A stretch of DNA of 10,098 nucleotides from Gulosibacter sediminis (GTDB taxonomy: Bacteria > Actinomycetota > Actinomycetes > Actinomycetales > Microbacteriaceae). Shown here one piece after another: positions 1 through 4,990 of the stretch. The DNA lies in NCBI RefSeq assembly GCF_014904065.1, contig NZ_JACXJG010000006.1, positions 18,534 to 28,631 on the forward strand. Reading direction: 5' to 3'. Below the pieces are notes generated by a model. It did not search any database, was not told where the DNA came from, and was given only the letters and a program-made list of their open reading frames with translations. Made by a program: the position numbers and the translations under genes. The first letter of the stretch is position 1. Each line of letters opens with the position of its first letter.

Positions 1-66
1 CTCCCCCGCCCACCGAGATCTAGGTGAGAAGTACTGAGGGGGCGGGTTCGCGGTGCCTCGGTACAT
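1..66 (-). promoter_or_regulatory. Probable 5' part of a c-di-AMP (ydaO-type) riboswitch, cut by the left edge
   Basis: Read on the minus strand, this stretch carries GGCACCGCGAACCCGCC (about 57-41), then a variable hairpin region, then GGCGGGGGAG (10-1). A seven-pair stem joins 46-40 to 5-11. The order GCC/ACC-GAA-CCCG, variable arm, then CGGGGGA resembles the conserved 5' half of the ydaO/yuaA (c-di-AMP) aptamer, which continues with a CC(A) and a GGGGUGAAUC-like segment that would lie beyond the window. In actinobacteria this riboswitch class precedes cell-wall hydrolase genes (Rpf, NlpC/P60, LysM proteins), so a leftward gene of that kind is expected just outside. The match is from memory of the consensus and only about half of the aptamer is present; a chance GC-rich hairpin is the main alternative. 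Confidence 0.58.
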
Positions 67-200
67 CGTGAACGCGAGTGCGTTCGTCGATACACCAACG
101 GTAACGAAAGATCACGAAAATGTCACGGTAATGTACCGAATTTGGATACTTTAGATAACGTTTCCCTGGTCAGAGCCACTTTTCAATTATAACGGCGCGT
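67..200 (-). promoter_or_regulatory. Gene-free promoter region of a leftward gene outside the window
   Basis: No gene is supported between 1 and 200. This part is AT-richer than the flanking genes. Besides the boxes at 101-138 it holds a perfect 6-bp hairpin with a four-base loop (70-75 against 80-85, GAACGC/GCGTTC), an 8-bp inverted repeat with widely spaced arms (CGGTACAT at 59-66 and ATGTACCG at 131-138), and a minus-strand TATAAT at 186-191 just past the dtxR stop codon. Other minus-strand -10-like stretches lie near 89-94 and 147-158, so the transcription start cannot be fixed by eye. The layout, promoter elements then a structured leader, suggests transcription to the left. No intrinsic terminator for dtxR is visible. 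Confidence 0.5.
101..138. repeat. Four tandem GTnAC-type boxes, MtrA/GlnR-like operator
   Basis: On the plus strand GTAACG (101), ATCACG (111), GTCACG (122) and GTACCG (133) recur with 10, 11 and 11 base spacing, so all four lie on the same face of the helix. Direct repeats of a GTnAC core spaced by about one turn are the type of site bound by actinobacterial OmpR-class regulators, notably MtrA (cell-wall hydrolase genes) and GlnR. The neighbouring c-di-AMP riboswitch candidate favours MtrA. The protein that binds is inferred; the periodic repeat is directly visible. Confidence 0.55.
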
Positions 201-893
201 CTACTCGGCCGTGATATAGACGTGGCGAGCGAGCTGGATCGGCACGTCGACCTTCGTCGACCCTCCCACCGGCGAGAGACGAATGTCGTCGCCGAGATAC
301 TCGACCACGACCCGGCTGCCAGGCAGCACGCCCTGCTCCCGGAACATCCGCATCGACTCGAGATCGGCCTGGAGTGGCTCGCCGAGGCGGCGCACCTCGG
401 CAACATCGCCCGAAGAGATCTCGGCCTGGTCGAGCGAGGCTACGCCTCGAAAAAACTCCACGTCGGGCTGCAGCCCGCAGTCGACCTCCGAAGGGATCGG
501 CGTGCCGTACGGTGACTCGGTCGGCTCCCCCAGCAGCTTGTAGATGCGTTCCTCGGCCTCGTCACTCATGACGTGCTCCCACCGACAGGCCTCGTCGTGC
601 ACGATGGCGAGGTCGAGGCCGATCACGTTCGCCAGCAGCGACTCGGCGATGCGGTGCTTGCGCAGCACCCGAATCGCTTTTTCCCGACCCGTCGTGGTGA
701 GCACGAGTCGTCGGTCTGCGGCTACTTCAACGAGGCCATCGCGCTCCATGCGCGCAATCGTCTGCGACACCGTTGGCCCCGAGTGTCCCAGTCGCTCCGA
801 AATTCGGGCACGCAGCGGCGTGATGTCCTCTTCTTCGAGGTCAAGAATCGTTCGGAGGTACATCTCCGTTGTGTCCACCAGGTTCGACACCAT
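201..893 (-). CDS. DtxR/IdeR-family metal-dependent transcriptional repressor
   Basis: A 230-residue cytoplasmic regulator that would bind DNA when loaded with divalent metal. The N-terminal half is very close to diphtheria toxin repressor: VDTTEMYLRTI at 6-16, a winged helix with SGPTVSQTIARMERDGLV at 38-55, and the dimerization and metal region ending HDEACRWEHVMSDE. Primary-site ligands Met11, Cys103, Glu106 and His107 and ancillary ligands His80, Glu84 and His99 are all present. Met and Cys at the primary site fit an iron-type (DtxR/IdeR) sensor rather than Bacillus MntR, which has Asp and Glu there. The C-terminal third (about 150-230) is an FeoA/SH3-like domain in which Asp177 or Glu179 stands near the usual Glu170/Gln173 pair. 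The ATG is preceded by GGAAGG six bases upstream. It diverges from serC. An iron role is likely, but manganese is not excluded. Confidence 0.95.
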   Translation of the reverse strand: MVSNLVDTTEMYLRTILDLEEEDITPLRARISERLGHSGPTVSQTIARMERDGLVEVAADRRLVLTTTGREKAIRVLRKHRIAESLLANVIGLDLAIVHDEACRWEHVMSDEAEERIYKLLGEPTESPYGTPIPSEVDCGLQPDVEFFRGVASLDQAEISSGDVAEVRRLGEPLQADLESMRMFREQGVLPGSRVVVEYLGDDIRLSPVGGSTKVDVPIQLARHVYITAE

Positions 894-936
894 GCACCCC
901 CTTCCGCTGTTCGCAAGGCACGTTATTCAAATATAT
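894..936 (-). promoter_or_regulatory. dtxR-family gene promoter and ribosome binding site
   Basis: On the minus strand a GGAAGGGGG tract (897-905) sits just before the ATG, with GGAAGG six bases from it, a clear Shine-Dalgarno sequence. An AT-rich block at 921-937 contains TATATT (930-935) as a plausible -10 element, giving a leader of about 30 bases. No -35 element or DtxR/IdeR box with the usual TTAGG-type arms is visible, so autoregulation is not supported here. Confidence 0.45.
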
Positions 937-976
937 CGGCTCTGCCCTGATGCGATGCGCAGGCTCACGCCGCACG

Positions 977-989
977 TAGTCTTATTGTC
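977..989 (+). promoter_or_regulatory. -10 element of a likely leaderless serC transcript
   Basis: TAGTCT at 977-982 matches the actinobacterial -10 pattern TANNNT and lies seven bases before the serC ATG at 990. There is no purine-rich Shine-Dalgarno sequence upstream. With a normal -10 to start distance, transcription would begin at or next to the A of the ATG. The -35 region is not recognisable. Confidence 0.5.
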
Positions 990-2099
990 ATGACAGACAT
1001 GCGCATCCCCGTCGATCTTCTGCCCGCAGACGGCCGTTTCGGCTCGGGCCCCTCGAGGATCCGCGAAGCGCAGCTCGACGAACTCGTGGCCCGCGGCCGC
1101 GACGTGCTCGGCACCTCGCACCGCCAGGCGCCGGTGAAACAGTTGGTGGCATCGGTGCGCGCACAGCTCGCCGAGCTCTACGCCCTGCCCGACGGTTACG
1201 AGGTCGTACTCGGTAACGGCGGGTCGACGGCGTTTTGGGACGCGGCGGCATTCGGGCTGATCGAAACGCGCGCACAGGTCGCATCGTTCGGCGAGTTCGG
1301 CGGCAAGTTCGCGAAGGCGGCAGCGGCACCTTGGCTGCAAGCGCCGGATGTTCGGCAAGCGCCGGGCGGCGAGGTCGCGCTGCTCGAGGCTGCCGAGGGC
1401 ATCGACCTCTATGCGACGCCCCACAACGAGACGTCGACGGGCGCGATGATCACCCCGAAGCGGGTCGATGCGCCGGGCGCACTCACGATGATCGACGCGA
1501 CGAGCTCCGCCGGCGGCACCGAAACCTCGCCCGCCGAATGGGACGTCTACTACTTCGCCCCGCAGAAGAACTTCGGCAGCGACGGCGGCCTCTGGTTCGC
1601 CCTGATGAGCCCGGCCGCGATCGAGCGCATCGACCGCGTTGGCGCATCCGGGCGGTACATCCCCGAGTCGTTGAGCCTGACGCAGGCCGTGGCGAACTCG
1701 CGCAAGGAGCAGACGCTGAACACGCCTGCGGTCGCGACGCTCTCGCTGCTCGACTCGCAGCTGCGCTGGATGCTTGAGTTCGGCGGACTGCCCGCCTTGT
1801 CGGCGCGTACGAAGGCCTCGAGCGACTACATCTACACCTGGGCCGAAGGGCGCGACTGGGTCACCCCGTTCGTGCAGCGGCCCGAGTACCGCTCGCAGGT
1901 CGTCGCGACACTCGACCTCGCGCCCGAGGTCGACAGCGCACAGCTCCGCGCGATTCTGCGCGAGAACGGCGTCGTCGACATCGACCCGTACCGCAAGCTG
2001 GGCCGCAACCAGCTTCGAGTCGGCACGTTTGCATCCGTGCCGACCTCCGATGTTGAGCGCCTCGCCGCCGCGATCGATTACGTCGCCGAGCGCCTCTAG
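990..2099 (+). CDS. serC: Phosphoserine aminotransferase SerC, mycobacterial type
   Basis: A 369-residue PLP-dependent class V aminotransferase that converts 3-phosphohydroxypyruvate and glutamate to phosphoserine in serine biosynthesis; the same enzyme can serve pyridoxal phosphate synthesis. Family features include FGSGPSRIR (17-25), GTSHRQAPVK (41-50), VLGNGGSTAFWD (73-84) and ATPHNETSTG (142-151). YYFAPQKNFGSDGGLW follows, whose Lys193 is the expected PLP-linking lysine, and the C-terminal domain carries DIDPYRKLGRNQLRVGTF. Length and motifs match the actinobacterial SerC subgroup rather than the enterobacterial form. ATG at 990 is chosen because a -10 element lies at leaderless distance; a second ATG at 999 is possible. 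It diverges from the DtxR-family gene and its stop codon abuts the stop codon of the convergent DUF3027 gene. From memory, serC also neighbours a DUF3027-like gene in Mycobacterium. Confidence 0.95.
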   Translation: MTDMRIPVDLLPADGRFGSGPSRIREAQLDELVARGRDVLGTSHRQAPVKQLVASVRAQLAELYALPDGYEVVLGNGGSTAFWDAAAFGLIETRAQVASFGEFGGKFAKAAAAPWLQAPDVRQAPGGEVALLEAAEGIDLYATPHNETSTGAMITPKRVDAPGALTMIDATSSAGGTETSPAEWDVYYFAPQKNFGSDGGLWFALMSPAAIERIDRVGASGRYIPESLSLTQAVANSRKEQTLNTPAVATLSLLDSQLRWMLEFGGLPALSARTKASSDYIYTWAEGRDWVTPFVQRPEYRSQVVATLDLAPEVDSAQLRAILRENGVVDIDPYRKLGRNQLRVGTFASVPTSDVERLAAAIDYVAERL

Positions 2100-2576
2100 C
2101 TAGGAACTCCGGCGGCGACGGCGACGCCGAGTGCGGCGCTGTGTCCGCGCCGAGGACTTGCCGCGCGAGCTGCGGAGCTCTTCCGACTCGGCGTCGGCGT
2201 CGGCGGCCCCGGGTTCGGGTTCTTCGCCCTCGTCATCGAGATCCTCGCCGTCGTCCTCGTCAACGAGCTTGCCGCTGCGGTCGTGCGTCGCGCGGAACTC
2301 GGCCAGACGCTCGGCCCACGGAATCCACGCGGGCGCGAGCAGGGCATCCTCACCGGGCAGCAGGTCGCACTCGAGCACCGTGGGCTCGTCGTCGTCGACC
2401 TGCGTCGTCCAGACGGTCCAAAACCAGTCCGGGTGGCCGGGCACGGCCGAAGCGAAGCGAAGCGTGCGTACGCCCTCCTCGTTGGGCTCGCTCATCGAAA
2501 TGAGCTCGCCAATCTGCTCGGCGGGTGCGACCTCACCTAGCGCGACGAGCGCGAGCTGGGTCAGCGCGTCAGGCAT
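2100..2576 (-). CDS. DUF3027 family protein with acidic then arginine-rich tail
   Basis: A 158-residue protein of unknown function. The first 100 residues fit the actinobacterial DUF3027 family: GVRTLRFASAVPGHPDWFWTV (35-55) and LECDLLPGEDALLAPAWIPW (68-87) are the family's hallmark stretches. Residues 105-134 are almost entirely Asp, Glu, Gly, Pro and Ala, and the last 20 are arginine- and serine-rich, ending in a run of seven arginines and two serines. This gives a charge-segregated, probably disordered tail. The start overlaps the end of the cold-shock gene: ATG at 2576 overlaps by 8 bases, ATG at 2585 by 17. I prefer 2576 because a GGATG lies upstream of it, but both are possible. The overlap implies co-transcription and translational coupling with the cold-shock gene, which suggests a nucleic-acid-linked role without proving it. 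Confidence 0.82.
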   Translation of the reverse strand: MPDALTQLALVALGEVAPAEQIGELISMSEPNEEGVRTLRFASAVPGHPDWFWTVWTTQVDDDEPTVLECDLLPGEDALLAPAWIPWAERLAEFRATHDRSGKLVDEDDGEDLDDEGEEPEPGAADADAESEELRSSRGKSSARTQRRTRRRRRRRSS

Positions 2577-2952
2577 CGAAGTCATCCGCAACGCGGCGCA
2601 GCATGGCCGCAATCTTGGCGCCGGTCGCGCCCTCAGGGTATTTGCCGTGGCGCAGTTGCCCGGCCGAGCGGTCGAGCACCTTGATGAGGTCTTCGACCAC
2701 GATCGCCATGTCATCGGCCGACTTGCGCTTCATGCGCGTCACCGACGCGGGCGCCTCCACAACACGCACCGACAGGGCCTGCGGGCCCCGACGACCGTCC
2801 GCGATGCCGTACTCGAGCTTGGTGCCGGCCCGCAACTGCGTCACGTCGGCGGGCAGCGCGGTGACGTGGAGGAAGACTTCCTGTCCGTCGTCGCCCTGCA
2901 CGAACCCAAAGCCCTTGTCGGCGTCATAAAACTTGACCTTGCCCGTTGGCAT
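2569..2952 (-). CDS. Cold-shock-domain protein with actinobacterial C-terminal extension
   Basis: A 127-residue single-stranded nucleic acid binding protein. Residues 1-67 are a cold-shock OB fold with RNP1 KGFGFV (13-18) and RNP2 VFLHV (26-30), starting MPTGKVKFYDADKG. Unlike the usual 67-70 residue Csp, it has a further domain (about 75-127: SADDMAIVVEDLIKVLDRSA, then TGAKIAAMLRRVADDFDA) that looks helical and resembles the extension of the longer mycobacterial CspB. Family knowledge points to RNA chaperone or transcript-stabilising activity in the cytoplasm; the extension's role is unknown. A strong AAGGAGA Shine-Dalgarno lies eight bases before the ATG, inside a small hairpin. It is the first gene of a two-gene unit with DUF3027, whose start lies inside its 3' end. 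Confidence 0.93.
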   Translation of the reverse strand: MPTGKVKFYDADKGFGFVQGDDGQEVFLHVTALPADVTQLRAGTKLEYGIADGRRGPQALSVRVVEAPASVTRMKRKSADDMAIVVEDLIKVLDRSAGQLRHGKYPEGATGAKIAAMLRRVADDFDA

Positions 2953-3012
2953 GGCACATCTCCTTGTGCAGCGCAGTCGCGGCTGCGTCGAATCGAACGA
3001 ACCCCTATTCTA
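2953..3012 (-). promoter_or_regulatory. Cold-shock gene promoter and structured leader
   Basis: Minus-strand TAGAAT at 3007-3012 is a good -10 element, giving a leader of roughly 48 bases. In the leader, GCACA and TGTGC (arms at 2965-2969 and 2954-2958) form a five-pair hairpin whose six-base loop is AGGAGA, the core of the Shine-Dalgarno. A second hairpin, CGCAG/CTGCG (2983-2987 with 2972-2976), lies just upstream. An alternative pairing GCAGC/GCTGC (2982-2986 with 2968-2972) would take two bases of the first stem, so the two could exclude each other. Function is inferred. Confidence 0.5.
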
Positions 3013-3030
3013 CCGACGCCCGCGGTGGCT

Positions 3031-3042
3031 TAGGCTTGTTCG
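3031..3042 (+). promoter_or_regulatory. -10 element of a likely leaderless transcript
   Basis: TAGGCT at 3031-3036 fits TANNNT and lies six bases before the GTG at 3043, with no Shine-Dalgarno sequence between. It supports that GTG as both the transcription and translation start of the small membrane gene and the head of the helicase run. It faces away from the cold-shock promoter in the shared 90-base gap. Confidence 0.5.
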
Positions 3043-3303
3043 GTGACCAAGTCCCAGAACCAGGCTCCGGTGGGTCGCGGCGAGCGCGTTCTCGCCAACG
3101 CCACCGCGACGCTCGCGATCGTGGCATTCATCTGCCTCCTCGCCGTGCTCATCGCCCCGCTGATGGGCGTCGATTTCGCAACCGACGCGACGTGGTTCTG
3201 GCCCGTGGCGTTGCTCGTCGCCTGGTGGGGCTTCCCCATCGCCCTCATCGGCGTCACCGCGGTGATCGTCTGGCGCATCATCGCGAACCGCAGGTACAAG
3301 TGA
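3043..3303 (+). CDS. Small two-helix membrane protein, unknown function
   Basis: An 86-residue protein not recognised as a named family. A polar N-terminus (1-17, TKSQNQAPVGRGERVL) is followed by two hydrophobic segments, about 19-42 (ATATLAIVAFICLLAVLIAP) and about 51-78 (WFWPVALLVAWWGFPIALIG then VTAVIVW). The short linker has acidic residues, and the basic tail is RIIANRRYK. The positive C-terminus suggests both ends face the cytoplasm with a short outside loop. The GTG start is supported by a -10 element six bases upstream. Its stop codon overlaps the start of the next gene (GTGA), so translation is probably coupled. It is likely expressed with the helicase-associated gene, though nothing in the protein hints at DNA repair. 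Confidence 0.78.
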   Translation: MTKSQNQAPVGRGERVLANATATLAIVAFICLLAVLIAPLMGVDFATDATWFWPVALLVAWWGFPIALIGVTAVIVWRIIANRRYK

Positions 3304-4979
3304 CTCAAGTCCCCGACTCGCTACGAATTCTCGCTGCACTCCGACAGCTTGATGAGTCGGGGTTTGTCCGTTTGCTGCGCGCACGGCGGGTGCCGACGCG
3401 CGGGCTGACCGACCCGATCGACCTTGCCGAGTGGCTCTGCGACGACGCGAATGTCACGAGCGGTCTTCGCCGCCTGCACTGGCGGCTGCTGCGCGGACTG
3501 CGACTCGGGCACGAGAGTGCCCTCGAGGCCGCCGCCCGGCTACAGCTCGCGGTGCGCGGCGACCACATCGAGCTGTTGCCGCACGCACGAGCCGAACTCG
3601 AGCGCCTGCTGCCCGAAGTGCCCACTTACACCGACGCGCTCGCGCACGACGCCCCCAGCGGCAGTGACCGCGCCCAGGAGGGCGCCCAACTTGCGCTCGA
3701 CGCGCTCTGGCAATTGGATGCGCGCCGCCGAGCCGTGCAGCACGCGCGCACCGGCGTTCGGCTTAGCGCGATCGAGCTGCGGCGTCTCGCCGTCGAGCTC
3801 GAGCGCCCGGTCGAGGTCGTTTCCGCCGTGTACGCCTGGCTCGCCCACGCCGAGCTCATTGGTCCCGCCGGTGAGATCTGGGCGCCCACCGCATCCGGCC
3901 GCGAATTCTCCTCTCGCCCGATCGAGCAGCGGTGGCTGACGCTCGCGCAGGCGTGGCTGGCCGAACTCTCGCTCGACGAGGTGCGCGAGGCGACTTGGCT
4001 GCGCGACCCCGAGCATCCGGCGGTTGCGCTCGGCCTCGCCGACGCCGCACACGGCTCACTCACGAAGCTCGGCGCGCTCGTGCTCGACGGGCGCGCGGAC
4101 GACGCCCGAGACCTCCTCGCCGGCGAACTCACGCCGCCAGTGCACGGCGTCTACGTGCAGCCCGACCAAACCATCATCGCGCCGGGCCCGCTCAGCGCCG
4201 CCGACGATGCCGCTTTGCGCGGGGTCGCCGACCTCGAACACCGCGCCCTCGCGAGCCAGTTTCGGCTGACCCAGGCCTCGATCGAGCGAGCCCTGCTCGC
4301 TGGCGACACGCTCGCCGGCATCCGCGGGCAGCTCGAGCGACTCTCGCTCACGGGCATCCCGCAGCCGGTCGCCTACCTGCTCGAGTCGAGCGCCGAACGC
4401 TTCGGCCGGGTGCGCGTGCGTGCGCACGTTGACGATCTGGGCCGCATCAGCTCGCGAGTGCGCGCCGAGTCGCCGCAGCTGCTCGATACCCTGCGCATCG
4501 ACACCGCGCTGAGTTCGCTCGCCCTGCGCCCGGCCGACTCTGAGCTCGCCTCGGCCGCGAGCCCCGAAACCACGCTGCTCACGCTCATCGAGGCGCGCTA
4601 CCCGGCGGCGCTCGAGGATCTCGACGGCGAACTGCGTCGCGGCGTCGACCCGGTCACGGCCCCCGTATACCGGCCGGACCCGAGCGCGACCCTGCGCGCC
4701 GCCGCGGCCGCCCTCGCCGAACACACCGCGGGCGAACCCGAGCGCGACGACGAGGCGACCTGGCTGCGCCGGCGGCTCGAGCTGGCGCGCCGCGATCGGG
4801 CTGAGCTCCGCCTCGAGATCGCGCTCGGCGGCGATCGAACCGCGCAGCTCGAACTCGTGCCGATTTCGGTCACCGAGCAGCGGCTGCGGGCCCGCGATAC
4901 CGAAGCCGAGGTCGAGCGCACGGTTCCGCTTCGCGCGATCGTCGCGGTCGAGGGCACCCGGGTCGCCGAACGCGACTAA
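3300..4979 (+). CDS. Helicase_C_3 domain protein, XPB partner (Rv0862c-like)
   Basis: A 559-residue cytoplasmic protein. It has no Walker A or DExH motif, so it is not itself a helicase. About 150-205 looks like a winged helix (VRLSAIELRRLAVELERPVE). Residues 284-365 carry the Helicase_C_3 signature VYVQPDQTIIAPGPLSAADD, then HRALASQFRLTQASIERALLAG and GIPQPVAYLLE. The C-terminal 70 residues (LELVPISVTEQRLRARDT to VAVEG) have a WYL-like pattern. The family occurs beside XPB in actinobacteria; an accessory or targeting role for XPB is inferred. GTG at 3300 is chosen because it overlaps the preceding stop as GTGA and begins the conserved protein. The open frame runs back to 2946, but that extension crosses the small membrane gene and has composition unlike protein. 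From memory the mycobacterial relative is longer, so this may be a compact version. Confidence 0.85.
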   Translation: MTQVPDSLRILAALRQLDESGFVRLLRARRVPTRGLTDPIDLAEWLCDDANVTSGLRRLHWRLLRGLRLGHESALEAAARLQLAVRGDHIELLPHARAELERLLPEVPTYTDALAHDAPSGSDRAQEGAQLALDALWQLDARRRAVQHARTGVRLSAIELRRLAVELERPVEVVSAVYAWLAHAELIGPAGEIWAPTASGREFSSRPIEQRWLTLAQAWLAELSLDEVREATWLRDPEHPAVALGLADAAHGSLTKLGALVLDGRADDARDLLAGELTPPVHGVYVQPDQTIIAPGPLSAADDAALRGVADLEHRALASQFRLTQASIERALLAGDTLAGIRGQLERLSLTGIPQPVAYLLESSAERFGRVRVRAHVDDLGRISSRVRAESPQLLDTLRIDTALSSLALRPADSELASAASPETTLLTLIEARYPAALEDLDGELRRGVDPVTAPVYRPDPSATLRAAAAALAEHTAGEPERDDEATWLRRRLELARRDRAELRLEIALGGDRTAQLELVPISVTEQRLRARDTEAEVERTVPLRAIVAVEGTRVAERD

Positions 4980-4990
4980 ACTTGCAGGTT
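4977..4990 (+). promoter_or_regulatory. Internal -10 element overlapping the upstream stop codon
   Basis: TAAACT at 4977-4982 is a strong actinobacterial -10 match, and its first three bases are the TAA stop codon of the helicase-associated gene. The XPB ATG at 4991 follows after eight bases with only a weak GCAGG before it. A transcript from here would have a leader of zero to two bases. This would let xpb be expressed separately from the genes upstream. No -35 element is evident. Confidence 0.48.

Noticed and set aside
1..46. C-rich and G-rich mirror-like tracts as an independent repeat
   Set aside because: Most of the symmetry is explained by the stem of the riboswitch candidate on the minus strand.
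544..993. Open frame of 149 codons antisense to the DtxR-family gene
   Set aside because: Ser/Arg-rich shadow frame opposite a gene with all metal-ligand residues conserved.
2448..2464. Short tandem repeat of a five-base unit (GAAGC)
   Set aside because: Only about three copies, within the coding sequence of DUF3027, explained by its amino acids.
3030..3048. TTAGGCTTGTTCGGTGACC as an IdeR/DtxR box
   Set aside because: Only the first arm resembles the consensus; the second arm does not form the needed dyad.
2946..3299. 118-codon upstream extension of the helicase-associated gene
   Set aside because: It overlaps the small membrane gene completely, is rich in Arg, Gly and His, and the conserved protein begins at the GTG at 3300.
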